Of a stretch of DNA of 64,000 nt, positions 9,534 to 18,635 are shown piece by piece; position 1 is the stretch's first letter, and the number at the start of each line of letters is the position of its first letter. The notes under the pieces were generated by a model. The model saw nothing but the letters and a program-made list of their open reading frames with translations. It was not told the DNA's origin and made no database searches. The translations under genes and the position numbers were made by a program. The stretch comes from Qipengyuania soli. Its GTDB lineage: Bacteria; Pseudomonadota; Alphaproteobacteria; Sphingomonadales; Sphingomonadaceae. The stretch is from NCBI RefSeq assembly GCF_015529805.1, contig NZ_CP064654.1, positions 1,798,001-1,862,000 on the forward strand, in the 5' to 3' direction.

Positions 9534-9543
9534 GTGAAGCGCG

Positions 9544-10581
9544 CTAGACGGCGGCGCTGGATCCCCGAACGATGAGCCGTCCGGGCAGCTTGCGCAGCGG
9601 CAGTTCGCCGCCTTCCAGTTGGGCGAGCAGGGTTTCTACCAGCGCTTCGCCGGCCCCGCGAATATCCTGCATCACCGTGGTCAGCGGTGGCGTGGTCAGG
9701 CTGGCCGATGGAATGTCGTCGAAGCCGACCACGGCAACGTCCTGCGGAACCCGCCTCCCGGCTTCCGCCAGCGCGCGCATCGCGCCAATCGCGATTAGAT
9801 CGCTGGCGGCGAAGATCGCATCGAATGCGGCGCCACTGGCGATCAGCTTCTTCGCTGCCGCATGTCCCGCCTCTTCGGTGGTCAGGGCATCGAACTGGAG
9901 CGCCGGGTCGTGCTCGATACCGGCGGACTTCAGGGCATCGCACAAGCCCGCATAGCGTCCGGCGAACTCCGGATAGTGCTCGTCGGCGTCGCCAAGGAAG
10001 GCGATCCGGGTGCGCCCGTTCTCGATGAGATGGCGCCCGGCAAGCCGGCCCGCCTCGACATTGTCGGTGCCGACCGTGACCCCGCTGGTGTCGCTCGATA
10101 CCGAGCCCCAACGCGCATAGTGCGTGCCCTGCGCCTTCAGCTGGTCCAGCCGTTCGCGATAGACGGTGTAGTCGCCGTACCCGAGAAGGATCAGCCCGTC
10201 GGCGCGGTGGCTGTCCTGGTAGCGGACGTGCCAGTCGTCCTCCATCCGCTGGAAGGAGATCAGCAGGTCCAACCCGCGATCGGCACACGCCCGCGTGATC
10301 GAGCCAAGCATGGCCAGGAAGAACGGGTTGATCATGCTGGCGTCGGGCGTCGGGTCCTCGAAAAACAGCAGGGCGATCGTGTTCGACCGCTGCGATCGCA
10401 GCGAGGAAGCGTTCTTGTCGACAGTGTATTTGAGGTCACGCGCGATCTGCTGGATCTTCTCGCGGGTCGACTTGCTGACCGAGCGGTCGCCGCGCAGGGC
10501 ACGGCTGACGGTGGGCTGCGAAACACCCGCCGCATAGGCAATATCGAAGCTGGTCGGCCGACCCGTCGGCTTTCGACCCAT
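9544..10581 (-). CDS. LacI family transcriptional regulator of the maltodextrin locus
   Basis: A 345-residue LacI/GalR repressor. The N-terminal helix-turn-helix is clear: [22 protein letters not shown] at about residues 10-31, then the hinge region SLRSQRSN. The rest is a periplasmic-binding-protein-like effector domain ([62 protein letters not shown]). The ATG at 10581 has an excellent GGGAGGAGAG ribosome site; the longer frame upstream is not coding-like. It stands between and divergent from the TonB-receptor operon, and just upstream of the transporter/amylase genes. The likely effector is maltose or a maltodextrin breakdown product; this is inference. Confidence 0.88.
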   Translation of the reverse strand: MGRKPTGRPTSFDIAYAAGVSQPTVSRALRGDRSVSKSTREKIQQIARDLKYTVDKNASSLRSQRSNTIALLFFEDPTPDASMINPFFLAMLGSITRACADRGLDLLISFQRMEDDWHVRYQDSHRADGLILLGYGDYTVYRERLDQLKAQGTHYARWGSVSSDTSGVTVGTDNVEAGRLAGRHLIENGRTRIAFLGDADEHYPEFAGRYAGLCDALKSAGIEHDPALQFDALTTEEAGHAAAKKLIASGAAFDAIFAASDLIAIGAMRALAEAGRRVPQDVAVVGFDDIPSASLTTPPLTTVMQDIRGAGEALVETLLAQLEGGELPLRKLPGRLIVRGSSAAV

Positions 10582-10723
10582 CACTCTCCTCCCGGCCTTT
10601 CCTACCAGGCCTTGGAAAGGGACATTAGGGAGGCTGCAAGTCACTGGCAATCGTGCGAAACGTGGTCGTCCCGGCCTGTTCCGGCGTGTGACATTTCGGC
10701 GACTCCACCCCCAGGCACATCAA

Positions 10724-10735
10724 ATGCGTATACGT
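10724..10735 (+). promoter_or_regulatory. LacI-type operator candidate upstream of the TonB receptor operon
   Basis: ATGCGTATACGT contains the same CGTATACG palindrome as the site at 9522-9533 and lies about 130 bases before the TonB receptor start, in the region between the divergent LacI gene and the receptor. The 285-base region 10582-10866 otherwise holds the two divergent promoters and a long receptor leader; no other gene is seen in it. Confidence 0.55.
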
Positions 10736-10866
10736 ATGCCATCTATCGGGAAGGCGGCACTCCAACATATCCAGACGATGAACAGGGGGGCGGAAAGCCT
10801 CCTGTGGAATTTGGATTCGGCCCGGGGACTGCCCTTGAGGATCGGGCCAATTGGGAGAGCAAAGTA

Positions 10867-13593
10867 ATGGCATTTCGCAAGCATCTTGCCGGCGGCATCA
10901 GCATGGGCGCCGTCACCATCGCACTGGCGTCGCTGGCCACACCTGCCTTCGCGCAGGACGCCGACGCGAACCCGTCGACAAGCGAAGACGACAACGTCAT
11001 CCTCGTCACCGGTTTCCGCGCCTCGATCGACACATCGGTCGAGAAGAAGAAGGACAACACCTCGATCGTCGAAGTGGTCAGCGCTGAAGATCTCGGCAAG
11101 CTGCCCGACCTCTCGATCGCCGAATCGCTCTCTCGCCTGCCTGGCCTTGCCACGCAGCGCCTCGACGGTCGCGCAAACGTCGTCTCGATCCGCGGTCTCG
11201 CTCCCGACTTCACGACCACGCTGCTGAATGGCCGCGAACAGGTCAGCGCCAACAACAACCGCGGCGTCGAACTCGACCAGTACCCTTCCGAACTGCTGAA
11301 CGGCGCCGTTGTCTACAAGACGCCGGATGCAATGCTGATCGGCCAGGCGCTGGGCGGCACCATCGACATGCAGACCGTCCGTCCGCTGAGCTACGCAAAG
11401 CGCCAGCTGGTCATCGGCGTGCGCGGCGAGCTCAACGACCTCGGCAAGCTCAATCCCGATATTTCGGACAAGGGCTATCGCGCCAACTTCTCCTACGTGG
11501 ACCAGAACGCTGACGGCACGCTCGGCTGGGCCATCGGCTATGCCCGCATGCAGTCGCCGACGCAGGAAGAACGCTGGAACGCCTGGGGCTACCCCAACCT
11601 CGATGCCGACACCCAGGTCATCGGCGGTGCGAAGCCCTACGTTAAGTCGAACAAGCTCAAGCGCGACGGCCTGATGGGCGTGCTCGAGTACGAACCCAAC
11701 GACAAGTTCCACGCGACGCTCGACGGTTACTGGTCGAAGTTCAACGACGACCAGCGCCTGCGCGGCATCGAACTTCCGCTGCAGTGGTCGGCGGCCTCGC
11801 TTCAGCCCGGTTATACCGAAAGCGGCGGCCTCGTGACCTCGGGCCAGTTCAACGGTGTCGAAGCGGTCATGCGCAACGACGTCGTGCACCGTAAGTCGGA
11901 AATCTTCGCCGGCGGTCTCAACACCGAATTCGCCGCCAGCGACACGCTGAAGTTCGAACTCGACGTCAGCTATTCGAAGCTGAAGAAGACCGAAGAGAAC
12001 CTCGAAATCTACCTCGGCACCGGCCGTGGCGGCGGTGTCGGCGCAACCGACAACCTCGGCTTCACCATGCCGGCGGACGGTGGCGTCATCACCTTCGATC
12101 CGACCATCGACTATTCGGATCCGGACCTCTTCGTCATCACCGACCCGCAGGGCTGGAACAGCTGCGGCGGCACGGTCCCGAACTGCCAGGACGGCTTCGT
12201 CAACCGTCCGCGCATCAAGGACCGTCTGCAGTCGATCCGCCTTCAGGCGATCCAGTCGCTCGACAGCTTCGTCGAAACCGTCACCGTCGGTGCGAACTAT
12301 TCGGACCGCCGCAAGCAGCTGATCGACGAAGGCTTCGTGCTCACGCACAGCGACTATCCGGCCGACACGCCGGTTCCGTCGGAATACCTGTTTGATCCCG
12401 TATCGCTCGGTTTCATCGGTATCCCGGGCATGGTCGCCTTCGACAGCTGGCGCTTCTACAACGACGGCAACTACGACCTCACCAGCGAGGCATTGTGGAC
12501 GCCGGGCCGCCTGACCAACAGCTATGTGGTCAATGAAAAGGTCCTGACCGGCTTCGTCCAGGCGAACTTCAACAGTGGCCCGGTTCGCGGCAATGCCGGC
12601 GTGCAGGTCGTCCACACCGATCAGAGCGCAGATGGTTATGCTGCGTTCAATCCCGGCGGCGGCACCATTGCCACGCCGATCACGGATGGCGACAAGTATA
12701 CGCACGTCCTGCCGAGCATGAACATCTCGTTCGAGTTCGCTCCCGAAGCCTACCTCCGCTTCGGCGCGGCCCGCATGCTGGCACGTGCCCGCATGGATCA
12801 GCTCAATCCGGGCGTCGGCTACGGCTTCAACGCCGCCAACAACGTTCCGGGCGCCGGCATCAACAACTCGCCCTGGTCGGGTACCGTCGGCAATTCGAAG
12901 CTGCGTCCGCTGCTTGCCAATACCGTCGACGTCGCCGTCGAGAAGTACTTCGGTCGCGGCGGTTACGTCTCGCTCGGCGGGTTCTACAAGTATCTCGACA
13001 ACTGGATCTATCGCCAGAACGACATCTTCGACTTCACCGGCTATCCGACGCCGGGCAACGTCACGCCGACCTTCAACTATGGCATCGTTTCCCAGTGGAA
13101 GAACGGCCGCGGCGGCAGGCTGCAAGGTCTCGAAGGCTCGTTCTCGCTTCCCTTCGGAACCTTCTCGTCTTCGCTTGACGGTTTCGGCGTCCTCGGCAGC
13201 GGTTCCTACACCCACAGCCGGGTACGTGAGGGCGGAGCGGCTCCGATCTCGATGCCGGGTCTGTCGAAGTGGGTGCTCAACGGCACGGTCTACTTCGAAA
13301 AGAACGGTTTCCAGGCACGCGCCTCGGCCCGTTATCGCTCGAAGTTCCTTGCAGAAGTCTCTGGCCTCAGCCTGGCGCGTGATCGCGTGATGGCCCGATC
13401 CGAGACTGTGATCGACGCCCAGATCGGTTACACCTTCCAGGATGGCATGCTTGAAGGACTCGGTGTTGTGCTTCAGGGCAGCAACCTGACCAATGAGCCC
13501 TTCATCACCTACTACAACAACGACATCCGCCAGGTGCGCGATTACCAGAACTACGGCCGGAACTTCATGGCCGGCATCACCTACAAGTTCTGA
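10867..13593 (+). CDS. TonB-dependent outer-membrane receptor, maltodextrin uptake
   Basis: A 908-residue TonB-dependent receptor of the TonB-Xanth-Caul type. A signal peptide ends near ATPAFAQ; a TonB-box-like NVILVTGFRAS follows, then a plug domain (SIVEVVSAEDLGKLPDLSIAES as contiguous plug sequence, SIRGLAPDF, TTLLNGREQ, GGTIDMQTVRPL) and a long beta-barrel ending in aromatic GRNFMAGITYKF, the usual terminal strand with C-terminal Phe. It imports oligosaccharide across the outer membrane, as MalA does in Caulobacter. The ATG at 10867 has GGGAGAG upstream and gives a complete signal peptide; a much longer open frame extends 5' but is noncoding. First gene of the operon with the halogenase homologue and three glycosidases. 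Confidence 0.9.
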   Translation: MAFRKHLAGGISMGAVTIALASLATPAFAQDADANPSTSEDDNVILVTGFRASIDTSVEKKKDNTSIVEVVSAEDLGKLPDLSIAESLSRLPGLATQRLDGRANVVSIRGLAPDFTTTLLNGREQVSANNNRGVELDQYPSELLNGAVVYKTPDAMLIGQALGGTIDMQTVRPLSYAKRQLVIGVRGELNDLGKLNPDISDKGYRANFSYVDQNADGTLGWAIGYARMQSPTQEERWNAWGYPNLDADTQVIGGAKPYVKSNKLKRDGLMGVLEYEPNDKFHATLDGYWSKFNDDQRLRGIELPLQWSAASLQPGYTESGGLVTSGQFNGVEAVMRNDVVHRKSEIFAGGLNTEFAASDTLKFELDVSYSKLKKTEENLEIYLGTGRGGGVGATDNLGFTMPADGGVITFDPTIDYSDPDLFVITDPQGWNSCGGTVPNCQDGFVNRPRIKDRLQSIRLQAIQSLDSFVETVTVGANYSDRRKQLIDEGFVLTHSDYPADTPVPSEYLFDPVSLGFIGIPGMVAFDSWRFYNDGNYDLTSEALWTPGRLTNSYVVNEKVLTGFVQANFNSGPVRGNAGVQVVHTDQSADGYAAFNPGGGTIATPITDGDKYTHVLPSMNISFEFAPEAYLRFGAARMLARARMDQLNPGVGYGFNAANNVPGAGINNSPWSGTVGNSKLRPLLANTVDVAVEKYFGRGGYVSLGGFYKYLDNWIYRQNDIFDFTGYPTPGNVTPTFNYGIVSQWKNGRGGRLQGLEGSFSLPFGTFSSSLDGFGVLGSGSYTHSRVREGGAAPISMPGLSKWVLNGTVYFEKNGFQARASARYRSKFLAEVSGLSLARDRVMARSETVIDAQIGYTFQDGMLEGLGVVLQGSNLTNEPFITYYNNDIRQVRDYQNYGRNFMAGITYKF

Positions 13594-13601
13594 TGCAACG
13601 C

Positions 13602-13636
13602 GGCGGGTCCGGACCACTCCGGACCCGCCATTTTTT
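13602..13636 (+). terminator. intrinsic terminator after the TonB receptor
   Basis: A perfect 12-bp stem, GGCGGGTCCGGA with TCCGGACCCGCC, closes a 4-base CCAC loop and is followed by A and six T. It begins 8 bases after the receptor stop and ends 44 bases before the halogenase start. Since the downstream genes appear to belong to the same locus and no second promoter is obvious, it probably lets only part of the transcripts continue, giving more receptor than enzymes. Confidence 0.85.
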
Positions 13637-13680
13637 CCGACGCGGTGCCAACATGTGCCGCCACGGCCGGGAGCAGGAAA

Positions 13681-15198
13681 GTGAACGATAGTCGCATCCG
13701 CGACGTCGTCATCGTGGGCGGAGGGACCGCGGGGTGGATGGCCGCCGCGGCACTGTCGGCAACGATGGGCGAACAGTTGCGCATTCGCCTTGTCGAAAGC
13801 GAGCAGATCGGCACCGTCGGCGTCGGCGAAGCCACCATTCCGGCAATCCGCCTGTTCAACGGCCTCGTCGGGATCGACGAGAACGAATTCATCTGCGCCA
13901 CCCAGGGCAGCTTCAAGCTGGGCATCGAGTTCATCGACTGGGGTCGCGTGGGCGAAAGCTACATGCACGTCTTCGGCCAGCTCGGACAAAGCCTCGACCT
14001 GATCGAATTCTGGCAATACTGGCTGCGCGGTCGCGAAGAGGCGATCAGCGAGCCGATCGGCCACTATTCCTTTAACGAGGAAGCGGCCCGCAATCTGCGT
14101 TTCGCCCGTGTTCCGCGAATCCCCAACACCCATCTGGATGGCATTTCCTACGCCTTCCATTTCGATGCCGGCCTTTACGCCAAGTTCCTGCGCGGCCTCG
14201 CCGAGAAGAACGGCGCGACCCGGACCGAGGGCATGATCACGGGGGTTTCACGCAATCCGGAGAACGGCCACATCCGTTCGATCACGCTCGATTCCGGCGA
14301 AGAGATCGCAGGTGAACTTTTCATCGACTGTTCGGGTTTCCGCGGCCTGCTGATCGAGCAGGAGCTGGAGACGGGCTACGTAGACTGGACGCACTGGCTG
14401 CTTTGCGATCGTGCCATTGCGGTCCCGACCGAGAACGTCGGTCCTCCCCGCCCCTACACCCAGTCCATCGCGCACCCTGCAGGGTGGCAATGGCGGATCC
14501 CGCTGCAGCATCGCACGGGCAACGGCCATGTCTTCTCTACCGAGTACATTAGTGAGGACGAGGCAACCGCCTTGCTGCTCAAGACCGTGGAGGGCAAGCC
14601 GCTGGCCGACCCGCGCACAATCCCGTTCAAGACAGGGATGCGGCGGAAGGCGTGGAACGCGAACGTGATCGCGCTCGGCCTGTCCTCGGGTTTCATCGAA
14701 CCGCTGGAATCGACCAGCATCCACCTGATCCAGAACGGTATCGCCAAGCTTATCTCGCATTTCCCGGACCGGGAATTCCGGCAGGCCAATGTCGATGCCT
14801 ACAACCGCCGGATCGAATACGATTACGAGCGCATCCGCGACTTCATCATCCTCCACTACCACGCCAACCAGCGCGACGAGGCCTTCTGGACCCGCTGCCG
14901 CGAAATGGATGTGCCGGATACGCTGCGCGACAAGATCGACCTCTTCCGTGCGACCGGTCGCATCTTCCGCGAGCAGGAAGAACTGTTTGTCGAAGTGGGC
15001 TGGTTCCAGGTCCTGAATGGCCAGAACATCGTGCCGGAAACCTATCACCCCCTGGCCGACGCCCTTACGAAGGAGGAGCTTGCCGGCTTCCTTCGCGACA
15101 TTCGCACGATCGTGGCCAACAATGCCGCCCGTTTGCCCACCCACGCCGAGTTCATCGCCGCAACATGCGCAGCGCAGGCGCCTGGAGTTCCCGCATGA
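13681..15198 (+). CDS. flavin-dependent tryptophan halogenase family protein in a sugar locus
   Basis: A 505-residue protein of the flavin-dependent tryptophan halogenase family. The N-terminal FAD site is VVIVGGGTAGWMAA. The catalytic lysine aligns as Lys79 in GSFKLGIEFIDW, the halogenase signature WxWxIP is WQWRIP at 269-274, and the active-site region GFIEPLEST holds Glu340 and Glu343. The start is GTG 13681, with GGAG 7 bases before it; the earlier ATG lies just after the terminator with no ribosome site. In sphingomonads and Caulobacter such genes commonly accompany TonB receptors for sugars, and their substrate is unknown; free tryptophan is not implied by the name. The stop overlaps the amylase start (ATGA). 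A flavin reductase partner is not seen nearby. Confidence 0.85.
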   Translation: MNDSRIRDVVIVGGGTAGWMAAAALSATMGEQLRIRLVESEQIGTVGVGEATIPAIRLFNGLVGIDENEFICATQGSFKLGIEFIDWGRVGESYMHVFGQLGQSLDLIEFWQYWLRGREEAISEPIGHYSFNEEAARNLRFARVPRIPNTHLDGISYAFHFDAGLYAKFLRGLAEKNGATRTEGMITGVSRNPENGHIRSITLDSGEEIAGELFIDCSGFRGLLIEQELETGYVDWTHWLLCDRAIAVPTENVGPPRPYTQSIAHPAGWQWRIPLQHRTGNGHVFSTEYISEDEATALLLKTVEGKPLADPRTIPFKTGMRRKAWNANVIALGLSSGFIEPLESTSIHLIQNGIAKLISHFPDREFRQANVDAYNRRIEYDYERIRDFIILHYHANQRDEAFWTRCREMDVPDTLRDKIDLFRATGRIFREQEELFVEVGWFQVLNGQNIVPETYHPLADALTKEELAGFLRDIRTIVANNAARLPTHAEFIAATCAAQAPGVPA

Positions 15199-17024
15199 TC
15201 CGTTTCGCCCTTCCCCTTCTCGTCCTTGGCATTGCAGGATGCGCTCATGCCCAGGCTGCCCCGACCATCGCGGCACCTAGCCTGAGGGACCGCACGCCAT
15301 CGGAAGAGATCGTCTACTTCGTCCTTCCCGACCGCTTCGAGAACGGCGACAGGACCAACGACAAGGGCGACTTCAAGGGTGACCGTCTCGCAACCGGGTA
15401 CGATCCGACCGCGAAGGGTTTCTACCACGGCGGCGACCTCAAGGGACTGACCTCGCGCCTCGACTATCTCGAGAAGCTGGGCGTCACTGCAATCTGGTTC
15501 GCGCCGATCTTCCAGAACAAGCCGGTGCAAGGTCCCAAGGGAGACGAGAGCGCCGGATACCATGGCTATTGGGTCACCGATTTCACCCGTCCCGACGGTC
15601 ACTTCGGCACGCGCGCGGAATTCAAGGCATTCGTCGATGCGGCGCATGCGAAGGGGATGAAGGTCTACATGGACATCATCACTAACCACACGGCGGACGT
15701 CATCACCTACGCCGATGGCGACGAAACCAATTTCGAATACCGCAGCAAGGGCGACTATCCCTATTCGACTGTCGGCAAGGCCGACGGTGCCGCGATCAAC
15801 CCTGGTTTCATGGGCGACGAGGACAGCAGGGAGACGAACTTCGCCAAGCTGACCAATCCCAATTACGCCTATCGCCCGGTCGTCCCTTCGTCGGAAAAGG
15901 ACGTGAAGGTCCCCGCCTGGCTCAACGACCCGGTTTACTACCACAACCGCGGCAACAGCTCCTTCACCGGCGAAGACAGCCGTTTCGGCGACTTCTCGGG
16001 CCTCGACGACCTCTTCACTGAACACCCGCGTGTTCGCGCCGGGATGATCGAGATTTTCTCCGGCTGGGTGCGCGATTTCGGCATCGACGGCTTCCGCATC
16101 GATACCGCGCGCCACGTCGATCCCGGCTTCTGGCAGACCTTCGTCCCCGCGATCGAGAAGGTAGCGCACGAGAACGGCATCCCGAACTTCACCATGTTCG
16201 GCGAGGTCTACAAGGACGTGCCCGAAAGCGGATACATTGCGGAGTACACTCGCCGCGACAAACTTCCGGCCGTGCTCGACTTCGCCTTCCAGGCGGCGAT
16301 GCGCGAACTGCTGGGCCGCGACAGGGGCACGGTGGTCCTGGCGCACATGTTCGATGGCGACGTGCTCTATGAAGGCGGTGAAGATGCTGCGCGCAATCTC
16401 CCGACCTTCCTTGGCAACCACGACATGGGTCGCTTCTCGACCCTGCTCAAGGCCGACAAGCCCGAGATTTCGCAGGACGAACTGCTGCAGCGGGTCATGC
16501 TCGGTCATGCCATGATGCTGAGCCTGCGCGGTGCGCCGGTGATCTACTACGGCGACGAGCAGGGTTTCGTCGGCGACGGGGGCGACCAGCTCGCGCGCGA
16601 AGACATGATGCCGAGCAAGACTGCGGTTTATAACGACAACGACCTGATCGGCACCGACGCGACGACGGCCGAGAGCAATTTCGACGAGAGTCACCCGCTG
16701 TTTCGCTTGATCCGCGAATTCTCGCTTATCCGTCGTGCCCATCCTGCCCTTACCCGCGGGAAACAGGTGGTTCGCCATTACGAGCAGACCCCGGGGATTT
16801 TTGCAGTCAGTCGCTTCGATCCGGTGAACGGCGACGAATATCTTGCAGTGTTCAACACCGGCAATGCGCCCCGCAGCGCGAACGTCACTCTCGGATATGA
16901 TGCTCGAGCCTTCGAAAGCTTGTCTGGCAGCTGCCCGGCGGCAGTGACTGCTCCGGGAAGTGCGGCCTTCAACCTGCCTGCCTTCGGTTGGGCACTTTGC
17001 CGGGTATCGGAGACGGCCGAGTGA
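15195..17024 (+). CDS. lipoprotein alpha-amylase (GH13)
   Basis: A 609-residue GH13 enzyme with a lipoprotein signal (lipobox IAGC, Cys16), so it is membrane-anchored, probably in the outer membrane or periplasm. GH13 regions are complete: DIITNH at about 160-165, GIDGFRIDTARHVD with nucleophile Asp303, MFGE with acid/base Glu337, and FLGNHD with Asp410. An N-terminal Asp/Asn-rich metal-binding-like stretch (DRFENGDRTNDKGDF) and a C-terminal beta-domain are present. It is translationally coupled to the halogenase homologue (ATGA) and to the next glucosidase (GTGA). It probably cleaves starch fragments into oligosaccharides taken up by the TonB receptor. Confidence 0.87.
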   Translation: MIRFALPLLVLGIAGCAHAQAAPTIAAPSLRDRTPSEEIVYFVLPDRFENGDRTNDKGDFKGDRLATGYDPTAKGFYHGGDLKGLTSRLDYLEKLGVTAIWFAPIFQNKPVQGPKGDESAGYHGYWVTDFTRPDGHFGTRAEFKAFVDAAHAKGMKVYMDIITNHTADVITYADGDETNFEYRSKGDYPYSTVGKADGAAINPGFMGDEDSRETNFAKLTNPNYAYRPVVPSSEKDVKVPAWLNDPVYYHNRGNSSFTGEDSRFGDFSGLDDLFTEHPRVRAGMIEIFSGWVRDFGIDGFRIDTARHVDPGFWQTFVPAIEKVAHENGIPNFTMFGEVYKDVPESGYIAEYTRRDKLPAVLDFAFQAAMRELLGRDRGTVVLAHMFDGDVLYEGGEDAARNLPTFLGNHDMGRFSTLLKADKPEISQDELLQRVMLGHAMMLSLRGAPVIYYGDEQGFVGDGGDQLAREDMMPSKTAVYNDNDLIGTDATTAESNFDESHPLFRLIREFSLIRRAHPALTRGKQVVRHYEQTPGIFAVSRFDPVNGDEYLAVFNTGNAPRSANVTLGYDARAFESLSGSCPAAVTAPGSAAFNLPAFGWALCRVSETAE

Positions 17025-18634
17025 ACCGCTTTTCCGCCCTTTCGATGGAAAACGCCGAGGCCGGCACGCGCCCATGGTGGAAGGGAGCGGCGATCTACCA
17101 GATCTATCCGCGCAGCTATATGGACTCGAACGGCGACGGCATCGGCGACCTGCCCGGCATCACCCAGCGACTGCCGCACATCGCCACACTTGGCGTCGAT
17201 GCGATCTGGATTTCGCCTTTCTTCGTCTCGCCGATGAAGGACTTCGGATATGACGTCGCCGACTATTGCGACGTCGATCCGATCTTCGGCACGCTCGCAG
17301 ACTTCGACGCTCTGGTCGCACGCGCCCATGAGCTCGGTCTCAAGGTGCTGATCGACCAGGTCTACTCGCACACTTCCGACGAACATCCATGGTTCGCCGA
17401 AAGCCGCTCCGACAGAACCAATCCGAAGAATGACTGGTATGTCTGGGCAGACGCCAAGCCCGACGGGTCGCCTCCGTCTAACTGGCAATCCGTGTTCGGG
17501 GGTCCCGCGTGGACGTGGGACGCCCGACGCGGCCAGTACTACATGCACAATTTCCTGAATTCGCAGCCGCAACTCAACCTGCACAATCGCGAGGCTCAGG
17601 ACGCGGTGCTGGATGTCATGCGCTTCTGGCTGGATCGGGGAGTGGACGGCTTCCGCATCGATGCGCTCAACTTCGCGATGCACGATCCCGAATTGCGCGA
17701 CAATCCGCCGGCACCTGCCAGCGACAAGCCGCGCACTCGTCCGTTCGATTTCCAGCTGAAGAAATTCAACCAGAGCCATCCGGCAATTCCCGGCTTCATC
17801 GAACGCATTCGTGCGCTAACCGACGAATACGAGGCGGTTTTCACGGTCGCTGAAGTCGGCGGGGACGAGGCCGAAGCCGAAATGAAGGCGTTCACCGAAG
17901 GCGAGACCCATCTGAACTCCGCGTACGGATTCAACTTCCTTTATGCCGACAGGCTGACGCCCGGACTCGTCTGCGGCGCCCTTGCGCAGTGGCCGGATGA
18001 AGAAGGCGTCGGCTGGCCGAGCTGGGCCTTCGAGAACCACGATGCCCCCCGCGCTATCAGCCGTTGGTGGAAGGAGGACGAACGTGACGCGGCGGCACGG
18101 ATGAAGATCCTGTTGCTGGCCTCCTTGCGCGGCAACATCATTCTCTACCAGGGCGAGGAACTGGGGCTGACGCAGGTCGACATCCCCTTCGAGCAACTCC
18201 ACGATCCCGAAGCCATTGCGAACTGGCCGCTGACACTCAGCCGCGACGGAGCGCGCACCCCGATGCCGTGGACGGGTGCCGTCGATGCCAGCTTCGGATC
18301 GCAAGAGCCCTGGCTTCCGGTTGGTGAAGAGAACCGCGCGCGCTCGGTCGAGGCGCAGGAAGCCGACGACGGTTCGCTCCTGAAAGCCACGCGCGCAGCG
18401 ATTGCCCTGCGCAATGCGAACCCGGCCCTCCATCACGGCGCAGTCGCAAGCTGCCGTGCCGAGGGTGACCTCCTTGAACTGGTTCGGGCGGTCGGCAGCC
18501 AGCGTATCCGCTGCCTGTTCAACCTCGGCCGCAACACCCTGACGGTTGCTGCAACCGGCAAGGTTCTTGCTGCCGAAAACGGGGCGTCGTTCGATGCCCT
18601 GCCCCCATTCTCCGCCCTTATTCTGGAGCTTTAA
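17021..18634 (+). CDS. GH13 alpha-glucosidase (oligo-1,6-glucosidase type)
   Basis: A 537-residue enzyme of the GH13_23-like alpha-glucosidase group with no signal peptide, so probably cytoplasmic. Landmarks are IYQIYPRSYMDSNGDGIGDL at the N-terminus, DQVYSH (region I), GVDGFRIDALN with nucleophile Asp214, VAEVG with acid/base Glu278, FENHD with Asp341, and the YYMHNFLNSQPQLNLHN motif of this subgroup. The start GTG at 17021 overlaps the preceding stop (GTGA) and has GGAG upstream; a later ATG at 17045 lacks a ribosome site. It releases glucose from maltose or short maltodextrins brought in by the MFS transporters. Confidence 0.86.
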   Translation: MNRFSALSMENAEAGTRPWWKGAAIYQIYPRSYMDSNGDGIGDLPGITQRLPHIATLGVDAIWISPFFVSPMKDFGYDVADYCDVDPIFGTLADFDALVARAHELGLKVLIDQVYSHTSDEHPWFAESRSDRTNPKNDWYVWADAKPDGSPPSNWQSVFGGPAWTWDARRGQYYMHNFLNSQPQLNLHNREAQDAVLDVMRFWLDRGVDGFRIDALNFAMHDPELRDNPPAPASDKPRTRPFDFQLKKFNQSHPAIPGFIERIRALTDEYEAVFTVAEVGGDEAEAEMKAFTEGETHLNSAYGFNFLYADRLTPGLVCGALAQWPDEEGVGWPSWAFENHDAPRAISRWWKEDERDAAARMKILLLASLRGNIILYQGEELGLTQVDIPFEQLHDPEAIANWPLTLSRDGARTPMPWTGAVDASFGSQEPWLPVGEENRARSVEAQEADDGSLLKATRAAIALRNANPALHHGAVASCRAEGDLLELVRAVGSQRIRCLFNLGRNTLTVAATGKVLAAENGASFDALPPFSALILEL

Positions 18635-18635
18635 C

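Noticed and set aside
10720-14160. A very long open frame (over 1100 codons) on the minus strand, opposite the TonB receptor
   Set aside because: It mirrors the codon pattern of the receptor; the plus strand has a signal peptide, plug and barrel motifs and a C-terminal Phe. GC-rich DNA yields such shadows.
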